The notes under the pieces are model-generated. The model worked only from the letters and a program-made list of their open reading frames with translations. It was not told where the DNA came from and ran no database searches. Positions 9,352 to 16,712 of a stretch of 64,000 bases of DNA are shown in pieces. The stretch's first letter is position 1; the number at the start of each line of letters is the position of its first letter. The stretch comes from Fibrisoma limi BUZ 3. GTDB lineage: Bacteria > Bacteroidota > Bacteroidia > Cytophagales > Spirosomataceae. Location: the NCBI RefSeq assembly GCF_000296815.2, contig NZ_CAIT01000009.1, positions 1,488,001-1,552,000 of the forward strand, in the 5' to 3' direction. Both the position numbers and the translations under genes were made by a program.

Positions 9352-10525
9352 CGCCCTGAACCGCGTACTTAGTCCGCAGTTCAGGGCGCGTCCAGGGATC
9401 TTCCGTCAGTTGCTTAATGCCCAATGACATCTTGCGATCATTACGATCCAGCGTCAGGACAACAGCTTCTACTTCATCACCCACTTTCAGGAACTCCTGC
9501 GGGTTACGCAGGTGCTGTGACCATGACATCTCTGAGACGTGGATCAGGCCTTCAACGCCAGGCATGATTTCGAGGAACGCACCGTAGTCGGCTACGTTGA
9601 CGATTTTGCCTTTCACGCGTGATCCCACCTGGATGTCTTCCGACAGGGCATCCCAAGGATGAGCCTGCAGTTGTTTCATACCCAGTGAAATCCGCTTCTT
9701 GTCTTCGTCGAAGTCAAGAACAACTACGTTCACTTTCTGATCGAGGTGCAGTACTTCTGACGGGTGGTTGATACGACCCCACGAAATGTCCGTGATGTGC
9801 AGCAGACCATCTACACCGCCAAGATCGATAAACACACCAAAGTTGGTCATGTTCTTGATCACACCTTCCAGTACCTGGCCTTTCTCAAGGTTGTTCAGGA
9901 TCTGGGCGCGTTGAGCTTCGAGGTCTTTCTCGATCAGGACTTTGTGCGAAACAACTACGTTGTCGTTTGCATAGTTGATCTTAACGACCTTTACTTCCAT
10001 TTTCTTGCCGACAAAAATGTCGAAGTCGCGAATCGGCTTCACGTCGATTTGCGAGCCTGGCAAGAAGGCTTCAATACCGTAAATATCTACAATCAGACCA
10101 CCCTTCGTCCGGCGCTTAACAAAGCCATCAATAACGAGGTCTTCGTCCAGAGCCTTCTGGATTTTCTGCCATGCCGTAATCACTTTCGCTTTTTTGCGCG
10201 AGAGTACCAGCTGGCCGTTCGGGTCTTCCTGATTTTCTACGTAAACTTCAATCTCATCACCCATTTTCAGGTCCGGCATGTCACGGAATTCTGATACCGG
10301 TACCAACCCGTCCGATTTGAAACCGATGTTCAGGATAACCTCGCGGTCTGTGATCCCAACCACCGTACCCGTCACCACTTCCTTCTCGTTAACCTGCGAC
10401 AGGGTGTTGTCGTAGAGTTGCTCCATCCGGCTGCGCTCGTCAGCCGAATACCCGCTACCAAATCCTTTGTTGTCTGCCCGGTCCCAGTCAAAATCCGGCA
10501 GTTCGCGTTTCTGCGTTTTGCTCAT
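9344..10525 (-). CDS. rpsA: Ribosomal protein S1, N-terminal part (domains 1-4), ended by a frameshift
   Basis: Ribosomal protein S1 brings mRNA to the 30S subunit and helps unfold structured leaders. The 393-residue frame contains four S1 (OB-fold) domains near residues 48-112, 130-196, 214-284 and 300-372, then stops at TAA 9346-9344 after KYAVQGAS. S1 of this phylum normally has six domains, and domains 5 and 6 continue without a gap in another frame. The shift equals one inserted nucleotide and falls in the second arm of a perfect 14-bp inverted repeat (9348-9361 and 9379-9392). No Shine-Dalgarno precedes the ATG, as usual here. The leader carries its own promoter and a possible pseudoknot. 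Confidence 0.9.
   Translation of the reverse strand: MSKTQKRELPDFDWDRADNKGFGSGYSADERSRMEQLYDNTLSQVNEKEVVTGTVVGITDREVILNIGFKSDGLVPVSEFRDMPDLKMGDEIEVYVENQEDPNGQLVLSRKKAKVITAWQKIQKALDEDLVIDGFVKRRTKGGLIVDIYGIEAFLPGSQIDVKPIRDFDIFVGKKMEVKVVKINYANDNVVVSHKVLIEKDLEAQRAQILNNLEKGQVLEGVIKNMTNFGVFIDLGGVDGLLHITDISWGRINHPSEVLHLDQKVNVVVLDFDEDKKRISLGMKQLQAHPWDALSEDIQVGSRVKGKIVNVADYGAFLEIMPGVEGLIHVSEMSWSQHLRNPQEFLKVGDEVEAVVLTLDRNDRKMSLGIKQLTEDPWTRPELRTKYAVQGAS
9348..9392. repeat. 14-bp perfect inverted repeat at the rpsA frameshift
   Basis: GACGCGCCCTGAAC at 9348-9361 and its exact complement at 9379-9392 are separated by 17 nt. Both arms lie in conserved coding sequence. The arm nearer the 3' end of the gene contains the extra nucleotide that shifts the S1 frame. 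Confidence 0.9.
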
Positions 10526-10539
10526 AAAAAAATGTTTCC

Positions 10540-10582
10540 TGACCCGCTCGGTACATCAGCCCGTGGGTCAATGGCGGGCTGA
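10540..10582 (-). promoter_or_regulatory. Possible H-type pseudoknot in the rpsA leader
   Basis: In the minus-strand transcript, stem 1 pairs TCAGCCCG (10582-10575) with CGGGCTGA (10563-10556). The 11-nt loop contains TGACCC (10570-10565), which can pair with GGGTCA (10545-10540) just downstream, forming stem 2. Connecting loops are 4, 1 and 10 nt, compatible with an H-type pseudoknot. It ends 14 nt before the ATG and lies within a leader of about 90 nt. Autoregulation of S1 through leader structure is known in Escherichia coli; that this element does the same is inference. Confidence 0.5.
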
Positions 10583-10621
10583 CTTTTGAGGTTTGTGAAA
10601 TTTTGTTTTTAAAAAGGATTG

Positions 10622-10629
10622 CAAAGGTA
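10622..10629 (-). promoter_or_regulatory. rpsA promoter, -7 element
   Basis: The minus strand reads TACCTTTG, a match to TAnnTTTG, 97 nt upstream of the rpsA ATG. No well-spaced TTG is seen at -33. It places the pseudoknot inside the transcript. Confidence 0.55.
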
Positions 10630-10751
10630 AGCAATCTTTTAGCCAAAAAAGTTTCTATCTACTGAAAAATGGCAGATTATCAGGAGAAAAAGCGAAAACT
10701 TAGCGGGATTATAAAGCCCAACAGATGGGCAACTATACGAGAACCTTAAAA

Positions 10752-10796
10752 AAGGGGAAAGGAGAACTACTAAAACAGCAATTCTCCTTTCCCCTT
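10752..10796 (-). terminator. Terminator hairpin after the HNH gene
   Basis: A perfect 15-bp inverted repeat, AAGGGGAAAGGAGAA and its complement with a 15-nt loop, is followed by a T run on the minus strand. It starts 22 nt past the HNH stop codon. Its purine-rich/pyrimidine-rich arms resemble the hairpins at 23015-23083 and 59816-59891. Confidence 0.75.
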
Positions 10797-10817
10797 GATT
10801 CTACTACGTTACTCTGT

Positions 10818-11333
10818 TTAATCGAAAACTTTCTCGCGCTTGCTTAAAAACGGCATCCAGCTTTGCTCAAGGGAGCCGGAAAAATCGCGTAAAAAAACCA
10901 GAAACGTAGGTTTGAACGGTTTCTGGCGTAGTTTCATGTTTGCTTCCTCGGGAGTAAAGTCGCCTTTACGCGAATTACACCTTTTGCAGGCGGTGATCAG
11001 ATTGTCCCAACTGGTCTTGCCTCCCCTTGATTTTGGCAGTACGTGGTCGAGTGTAAGATCTTCGGGGGTTCCACAGTACTGGCATCGATGGCTGTCCCGT
11101 TTGAAGATGTTTTGCCGGGTGAGCATAACGCCTTTGTACGGCAGGCTGACGTAGCGGTGCAGGCGGATGACCGACGGCATTGGAAACTCGTCGTTGACAG
11201 TACGGAGCGTGAATTGCTCGGATTCGGCGACCAGTTCGGCTTTGTTCAGATAAACCAGCAAAAATGCTTTGGGAACGGAACAGATGCTAAGCGCACTATA
11301 ATCTTGATTTAAGACTAATACTTTCCTGCCCAT
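10818..11333 (-). CDS. HNH endonuclease family protein
   Basis: The protein has an HNH nuclease fold: zinc-knuckle cysteines in CQYCG and CKRCNSRKG flank the catalytic LTLDHVLPKSRGG segment with its His and Asn residues. The chosen start at 11333 (MGRKVLVLNQDYSALS) is where similarity to the family begins; the frame extends 16 codons further up to 11381. With this start the protein is 171 residues. Proteins of this type are single-copy, widespread in Bacteroidetes and Cyanobacteria, and not tied to a restriction system. No methyltransferase lies nearby. The cellular role is unknown; DNA cleavage is inferred from the motif. Confidence 0.85.
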   Translation of the reverse strand: MGRKVLVLNQDYSALSICSVPKAFLLVYLNKAELVAESEQFTLRTVNDEFPMPSVIRLHRYVSLPYKGVMLTRQNIFKRDSHRCQYCGTPEDLTLDHVLPKSRGGKTSWDNLITACKRCNSRKGDFTPEEANMKLRQKPFKPTFLVFLRDFSGSLEQSWMPFLSKREKVFD

Positions 11334-11436
11334 ATATCGGTTAGTCTCCTCTGTTTTGTAGCAAGTTACAGAGTTTTCCACACGGGCGCAAGAAATGAAA
11401 TAAATATTAACAAATTGATTTAACTAATCGAATTCG

Positions 11437-11898
11437 TTAATACCGCTCCCGCTGCATCTCGCGTTCGACGTCTCGCTCTTTTATGCTTTCCCGCTTATCG
11501 TAGAGTTTTTTTCCTTTTGCTAGTGCAATTTCTAGTTTGGCAAATCCCCGATCGTTGGTAAAAAGTCGTACGGGCACGATTGTTAGACCCTGATCCTTTA
11601 ATTTTTCATTCAACCGGCGAATTTCGCGCTTGGTCAGCAGCAGCTTGCGATCACGGAGGGGCTCGTGGTTGTAGTACGTCCCCTCGGTATAGAGTGAGAT
11701 ATTCATCTGCCGAATGAACAGTTCATCGCCCAGGAAAAGACAATAAGCATCCTGGAGGTTTACCTTACCCTGCCGGACAGATTTTATTTCGGTGCCCGTT
11801 AAAGCAATACCCGCCGTGAAGGTCTCCAGAAATGAATATTCGAAGGAAGCCCGACGGTTACGTATATCAACTTGTTTAGAAATAGCAGCAGAAGCCAT
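11437..11898 (-). CDS. smpB: SsrA-binding protein SmpB
   Basis: SmpB binds tmRNA and delivers it to stalled ribosomes for trans-translation. The 153-residue protein has the expected beta-barrel with GIALTGTEIKSVRQGKVNLQDAY and YNHEPLRDRKLLLTKREI regions, and the basic C-terminal tail (KLYDKRESIKERDVER) that enters the mRNA channel. The length is normal. A -7 element TACATTTG lies 20 nt upstream. No tmRNA gene is seen in this window. Confidence 0.97.
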   Translation of the reverse strand: MASAAISKQVDIRNRRASFEYSFLETFTAGIALTGTEIKSVRQGKVNLQDAYCLFLGDELFIRQMNISLYTEGTYYNHEPLRDRKLLLTKREIRRLNEKLKDQGLTIVPVRLFTNDRGFAKLEIALAKGKKLYDKRESIKERDVEREMQRERY

Positions 11899-11917
11899 AA
11901 ATTTTGGTCAAAGAGAG

Positions 11918-11925
11918 CAAATGTA
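11918..11925 (-). promoter_or_regulatory. smpB promoter, -7 element
   Basis: The minus strand reads TACATTTG, matching TAnnTTTG, 20 nt upstream of the smpB ATG. The -33 element is unclear. Confidence 0.45.
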
Positions 11926-12093
11926 GCCAAGTACGACCAAAAACACAGGAAGTTGACAGGAGGTTTATAAAGTGGTGCAATTCGCATAAAGAGAAAGGTC
12001 CAACGGTTCAAGTTTGTACACGGACCGAGATGCTTGACAGTCGGCCATCGAAACCTGAAACGCTGAACCTTAAACTTAAAACTTCAGATTGAC

Positions 12094-12690
12094 TTACTTC
12101 TTCGGCTGTTGCTTGGCCTGGTATTCTTTGTTCAGCCCATCCAGAATTTTTTTGGTCGCATCAGCCGACGGATCAGCAAACAGGATACCACCTCCTTTGG
12201 TGTACCCAAGAACAAACTCGTACTTATTCTGCGCATTTACCTTTTTGAGGTAGTCATAAATCTGGTCGTATAGTTCCTGGTTTTTCTTCTGCTCTTCTAC
12301 GGCCAGGTTCTGAGCCGCCCGCTCACGATACGCCAACAGGTCCTGCTGCTCCTTTTGCAGAGACGCTTCCGTTGCACGGCCCTGCTCCATAGTCATTGTC
12401 TGCGCCCGTTGTTGGAAGAAAGCTACTTTATTCTGGAGGTTACGACCTTTTGTAGCCAGATCGTTTTCCAGTTGGAAACGCTTGCTTTCCAGTACTTTTT
12501 GAGTGTCTTTGAAATAATCGTATTTAGTCAGGAGAGAGTCAACGTTCACATATACGATTTCCTTGCCTTTTGCTTCGGCAGGCGCAGCAACCGGTTGGAT
12601 TTCCGCTGGCCGATCCTTGAAATGAAGGTAGTACAATACGGCTACAGCGATTGCCAAAACTACGTTCAGCACTAATGAGGCATTCTTCAC
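12094..12690 (-). CDS. OmpH/Skp family periplasmic chaperone
   Basis: Skp-like protein of 198 residues, expected to hold outer-membrane proteins soluble in the periplasm. Residues 1-22 form a signal peptide or membrane anchor (SLVLNVVLAIAVAVLYYL). After a linker comes IVYVNVDSLLTKYDYFKD, then a long Gln/Lys/Glu-rich coiled coil near residues 65-150, then LGYTKGGGILFADPSAD, a typical OmpH ending. The start codon is GTG at 12690, with no ATG nearby. The -7 element TACCTTTG is 33 nt upstream, so it has its own promoter behind the 121-residue membrane protein gene. Confidence 0.88.
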   Translation of the reverse strand: MKNASLVLNVVLAIAVAVLYYLHFKDRPAEIQPVAAPAEAKGKEIVYVNVDSLLTKYDYFKDTQKVLESKRFQLENDLATKGRNLQNKVAFFQQRAQTMTMEQGRATEASLQKEQQDLLAYRERAAQNLAVEEQKKNQELYDQIYDYLKKVNAQNKYEFVLGYTKGGGILFADPSADATKKILDGLNKEYQAKQQPKK

Positions 12691-12723
12691 GAGAGAATAA
12701 TTAGTTAGTTACAGTTTATCCTA

Positions 12724-12731
12724 CAAAGGTA
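12724..12731 (-). promoter_or_regulatory. Promoter of the OmpH/Skp gene, -7 element
   Basis: The minus strand reads TACCTTTG in the 51-nt gap between the membrane protein stop and the GTG start. Confidence 0.5.
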
Positions 12732-12741
12732 TAGGATTTAG

Positions 12742-13107
12742 TTATTCGGCAGGGTGTATGCGACCCTGATTTTGAACTGCCTGGCGAACGTAATAGCCAG
12801 AAAGTCCGGCTAATCCGCCGACCAACCCGCCTATTAGAACCGTTACGGCAATTAGCAGCACTGGCTGATCTGCTTTAAATAATAACTGGCTCATACGCGC
12901 TGTCATGATTCCGTCCGTGCGGAATTGAACAACCAGTGCGTAAATAAGCCAAACGAGAGCAACGCCAAAAAAACCGGCACCGAAGGCAGCTAAAGCACTT
13001 GGTCGGGTAATCAGGCATACCAGAAATGCGACCAGAGCCAGACTCCACCAAGGGAGCACGAATTGAGCAAGCAGGCTAAGCAGGGCGATAAGCAGAAATT
13101 GTATCAT
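12742..13107 (-). CDS. Small integral membrane protein, unknown function
   Basis: A 121-residue protein that I do not recognise as a named family. Hydrophobic segments lie near residues 3-35 (probably two helices split at the Pro/Trp pair), 40-62 and 80-106, the last Gly-rich (LIGGLVGGLAGLSG). The gene starts 15 nt after the penicillin-acylase-like gene and is probably in its operon. No catalytic motif is visible. Confidence 0.75.
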   Translation of the reverse strand: MIQFLLIALLSLLAQFVLPWWSLALVAFLVCLITRPSALAAFGAGFFGVALVWLIYALVVQFRTDGIMTARMSQLLFKADQPVLLIAVTVLIGGLVGGLAGLSGYYVRQAVQNQGRIHPAE

Positions 13108-13122
13108 CGTATTCGTAATGCC

Positions 13123-15564
13123 TTACTTAAGGACTATTTTTTTTACCAATCGCTTGTTGGTATCCGTTGGCGATTGCAGATAAAGCAATTCATAAAGCTC
13201 ACCCTTTGCCCATTTTTCAATCATATTCTGGTAGAGTGGGCTACCGGGGTTCCCAGACTGGCCTCCAGGATACAGACCATATGCTTTCGGCTGCGGCCCC
13301 AGCGCAACAACCATCCGCCACGATGGCCCCCAACGTTCGCTGGTGGCGTTAACGATGCCGCTCCCTCCTCCTACGTTCAGGTTCAATACACTAAAGGCAT
13401 CCAGGCCTGGAATCAGGTGTCGAATATCAGTGCCTTTGTGCGGCCCCCACGCCCAGGCACGTCCGATTGCGCCATGTTGTTTAGCCAGCGTATCGCAGGC
13501 AGCCCGGAAACTTTGCGTTACTACGTCGGTAAGCGTTTCAGGATTGGGCGTTCGTACATTGTCAAACCAGCGGGCATTCGGTTCGCGCTGCATCAGCGTC
13601 AGCGTACGGTCGAACGACGGCATACGCAAGGGTACAGAATCGTTACCGCCGAACTCATCGTCCCAAACGGTCTGCATGAGTCGGTTCATCCATTCGTTAA
13701 ATATAGTTGGCCCAACTTCGGTGGTATCGTTGTTCAAGCGCCACATTCTTAAAATAGTCAGGGCTTTTTGCTGATCGCTGTTCAAGCCGTTGACTTTTAC
13801 CAACGGCAAGCAGATGGGCAAGGCATCGGCAGCTTTCAGATTATAATTGTCATTCTGCAACTGGCGAAGACTGTCGACCGTAGTATGCTGCATAGCCGAT
13901 AGTCGCTGATTGATACGTCGTCCCCGCTCTGATGGAGCAAATTCCCAGTTGATGTAGTACGGATAACTCGGATCGGTCGACGACTGATTTGCCGAGCTGA
14001 CAAATCCACGGGGCGGATTTTTTACCCGTGGGTTCTGATCGGGGGGGATACGGCCGTGCCAGTCGTTAGCCGGGTTAGTACCATCAAGTATAAATTTACC
14101 CTGGTTTTTGTATTTCAGTGGAAAGTACCCATTTGGCGAAATGGCAATGTCATTCTGATTACTGGCGAACACAAAGTTCTGTGCCGGAGCCGCATACAGT
14201 GCCAGCGCTTTGGTATAGTCGTCGTACGTTTTGGCCCGATTCAGGTGATAAAAACACATCAGATCATTAGCGGGCTCATGAGCCACCCAGCGTGCTGCGT
14301 GCCCAACTGGTATGTTTTCGCGGAATGGTTTGGTGTTTGGGGAATAAACAACAGGTCCGTGATGTGTGTACAGCACCGTGTCCTGCACAACGGGCTTGCC
14401 CTTCACTTTGATTATTTCAATCCGTTGCCGTACAGGTTTCCACTGACCGTCGTGCCAATAGTCCCGTCGACTTTCATCCTTAAACCGAATTGTATAAAAA
14501 TCGAGCACATCGGCCCCTACGTTCGTTACACCCCAGGCAACGTCTTTGTTAAAACCAATGACTACGCCGGGAGCGCCAGGCAGCGACGCACCATACACGT
14601 TCATGGTAGGCGTAACAAGCTGAATCTGGTACCAGATCGACGGCAAACTCAGGCCAAGATGTGGATCGTTCGCAAGGATCGGGTGGCCGGTAGCCGATTT
14701 CTGAGCGCCAACGGCCCAGTTGTTACTGCCGATCTCCCGGTTCGGCCTTGGAATAGTTACGTCAAAACGGGTAGCTGCCTGAGTTAATAACCGACTGCTG
14801 TCGGCTGGTGGCTTCGGTAGGGGCAATGCAGCGAAATCCCATTTTGTACCGGGTGGAATGATAGGGTCTTCGCGAGTTGGGTAATTAGGAAATAGGTCAG
14901 CGGTGACAGCCGGTCCAAACTTGCGGAGAATGTTGGTCATCTCCAGGTCATCGGCACCACTGGCGAGCGTACTGGTCATCTGCTTGAGCAGGTAGGCGCA
15001 CTTGATCGGTGCCCACGGCTCGGGTGCATAGCCAAGCAGTTTGTATTCGATGGGATAATCGGCAGGGGCTAGCTGATTGATCCAGGCGTTTATTCCGGCC
15101 GTGTAGGCTTCAACAACCTGTCGGGACGTCGGGTCGGCCATCATCATCTGCACTGCCTTCTCAGCCCCGTATCCCAACCCTAAACGCCGGTTGTATCGGT
15201 CGAAGTCAAGCGCACGTTCACCTACGACTTCGGCCAGCCGGCCCGCTGCCGCATGGGTTTGAAATTCCATCTGCCACAGTCGGTCACGGGCCGTCAGATA
15301 CCCCTGAGCGAAATACGCATCATAATCGTTCTGGGCGAATACGTGCGGGATGCCGAGATCATCGAACAGGACCGTAATCGAAGCACGAGTTCCGTCTATA
15401 TCAAGCTCTTCATCACGAGAAGTAGCCGGCTCAGCGTTTTGCCAGAATCCAACAAACGGGCTCAACAATGGGCCGAATGCTGGAATACTACCCCAGGGAC
15501 GATTCAACGCCCAGACTATTAATAAGGTTACGGTAAGTGACAGAGCAGCTTTAAAATACTTCAT
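13123..15564 (-). CDS. Penicillin acylase family protein (Ntn hydrolase)
   Basis: An N-terminal-nucleophile amidohydrolase of 813 residues, the normal precursor length. The N-terminal signal region is MKYFKAALSLTVTLLIVWAL. The A-chain part contains ITVLFDDLGIPHVFAQNDYD and ARDRLWQMEFQ. The autocleavage and nucleophile site is the conserved Gly-Ser-Asn-Asn-Trp (REIGSNNWAVG) near residue 278, followed by HPILANDPHLGLSLPSIWY; this Ser becomes the free N-terminus of the B chain. Expected location is the periplasm. The substrate is not predictable: relatives cleave penicillins, acyl-homoserine lactones or other amides. It is transcribed divergently from the phosphodiesterase gene. Confidence 0.93.
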   Translation of the reverse strand: MKYFKAALSLTVTLLIVWALNRPWGSIPAFGPLLSPFVGFWQNAEPATSRDEELDIDGTRASITVLFDDLGIPHVFAQNDYDAYFAQGYLTARDRLWQMEFQTHAAAGRLAEVVGERALDFDRYNRRLGLGYGAEKAVQMMMADPTSRQVVEAYTAGINAWINQLAPADYPIEYKLLGYAPEPWAPIKCAYLLKQMTSTLASGADDLEMTNILRKFGPAVTADLFPNYPTREDPIIPPGTKWDFAALPLPKPPADSSRLLTQAATRFDVTIPRPNREIGSNNWAVGAQKSATGHPILANDPHLGLSLPSIWYQIQLVTPTMNVYGASLPGAPGVVIGFNKDVAWGVTNVGADVLDFYTIRFKDESRRDYWHDGQWKPVRQRIEIIKVKGKPVVQDTVLYTHHGPVVYSPNTKPFRENIPVGHAARWVAHEPANDLMCFYHLNRAKTYDDYTKALALYAAPAQNFVFASNQNDIAISPNGYFPLKYKNQGKFILDGTNPANDWHGRIPPDQNPRVKNPPRGFVSSANQSSTDPSYPYYINWEFAPSERGRRINQRLSAMQHTTVDSLRQLQNDNYNLKAADALPICLPLVKVNGLNSDQQKALTILRMWRLNNDTTEVGPTIFNEWMNRLMQTVWDDEFGGNDSVPLRMPSFDRTLTLMQREPNARWFDNVRTPNPETLTDVVTQSFRAACDTLAKQHGAIGRAWAWGPHKGTDIRHLIPGLDAFSVLNLNVGGGSGIVNATSERWGPSWRMVVALGPQPKAYGLYPGGQSGNPGSPLYQNMIEKWAKGELYELLYLQSPTDTNKRLVKKIVLK

Positions 15565-15738
15565 TCGACAGAGTCAGAACAGCTACGGGTTAAGATTGTA
15601 AAAAAGCAAATTGTAATTCGTAAATAAAAATTATATGTTTCGTCCTATGTCTGCTCATCAAAGAACGGCTTCGCACAAACGTAATAGTGCCCAATCAATC
15701 CTTTCCCTACTTTTGGGATAAACTCCGCTTAATAGCCA

Positions 15739-16641
15739 ATGTACTACGTTTCTGCCCTAGTTTTATTACTTACTTTCGCTCAGGTTCAATTCAATCATTC
15801 TGTTGCTCCCATGCCGTTTGATATACAGGGGCACCGCGGGTGCCGGGGTTTGATGCCGGAAAATACGGTTCCTGCTTTTCTGAAAGCTCTTGACCTCGGC
15901 GTTACGACGGTCGAACTGGACGTAGTGATTAGTAAAGACCGCCAGGTTGTGGTTTCCCACGAGCCTTACTTCAACGCGGCTTTCAGCATCGCGCCCGATG
16001 GAAAGCCAGTCGAGAAAAAAGATCAGAAAAGTCTTAATCTGTATCAGATGAACTACGCCGATATCAAACGGTACGATGTGGGCTCAAACGGGAATCCGGC
16101 CTACCCGGAGCAGCAGAAGCTGAAAACCCATAAGCCGTTGCTGAGTGATGTGATTGAACAGGTGGAAGCGTATCGGAAGCAAAAACAACTTCCCGCTTTT
16201 TCGTACAACATCGAACTAAAAAGTGAAGCATCTGAATATAACGTAAGTCAGCCTGAGCCGGCCCCTTTTGCAGACCTGGTACAGGCTGTGCTGGCCAAGC
16301 GAATAAGCCCCGAGCGAATTGTGATTCAAAGCTTTGATTTTGCTGTTCTGCGTCACTACAAAAAACAGATCGATGCCGGTACGTATCCTAAAGTACGGCT
16401 GGCGGCTTTGGTACAAAACCTTCGCAGTCCGGAACATAATATTGACGAATTAGGCTTTACTCCTGATATTTACAGCCCTTACTTCAAGCTGCTTAGCCAG
16501 GATAAGATTGCCAAACTCCACGAACGGGGCCTGCGGGTCATTCCCTGGACCGTCAACGAAATCGACGACATGAAGCGGTTAAAAAGCTGGGGCGTTGATG
16601 GGCTGATCACGGATTATCCCGACCGAGCAAAAAGTTTGTAA
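15739..16641 (+). CDS. Glycerophosphodiester phosphodiesterase family protein
   Basis: Hydrolyses glycerophosphodiesters from phospholipid turnover to glycerol-3-phosphate and an alcohol. After a short signal peptide (residues 1-21) the 300-residue protein has the GDPD TIM-barrel motifs: GHRGCRGLMPENTVPAF with catalytic His and Arg, ELDVVISKDRQVVVSHEP with metal-binding Glu and Asp and the second catalytic His, and the C-terminal VIPWTVNEIDDMKRL followed by GVDGLITDYPDR. The signal peptide points to the periplasm. Length and motif spacing are normal. Confidence 0.95.
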   Translation: MYYVSALVLLLTFAQVQFNHSVAPMPFDIQGHRGCRGLMPENTVPAFLKALDLGVTTVELDVVISKDRQVVVSHEPYFNAAFSIAPDGKPVEKKDQKSLNLYQMNYADIKRYDVGSNGNPAYPEQQKLKTHKPLLSDVIEQVEAYRKQKQLPAFSYNIELKSEASEYNVSQPEPAPFADLVQAVLAKRISPERIVIQSFDFAVLRHYKKQIDAGTYPKVRLAALVQNLRSPEHNIDELGFTPDIYSPYFKLLSQDKIAKLHERGLRVIPWTVNEIDDMKRLKSWGVDGLITDYPDRAKSL

Positions 16642-16712
16642 AACATCCGGTATTATCGTAAGTTTCTTTAACAGTACGACACCAACGTCCGGCAACGTCC
16701 GTAAATAGAAGT

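Noticed and set aside
9344-9392. Programmed +1 frameshift in rpsA
   Set aside because: No slippery codon that could re-pair in the +1 frame, no prfB-like motif, and the break coincides with an inverted repeat that better explains an insertion or artefact.
9764-10294. 176-codon plus-strand frame over rpsA
   Set aside because: Antisense to four clear S1 domains and without protein-family character; a shadow of codon bias.
13063-13752. 229-codon plus-strand frame
   Set aside because: Antisense to the membrane protein and penicillin acylase genes; no family match.
14056-14787. 243-codon plus-strand frame over the penicillin acylase gene
   Set aside because: Lies entirely antisense to a conserved gene and resembles no protein family.
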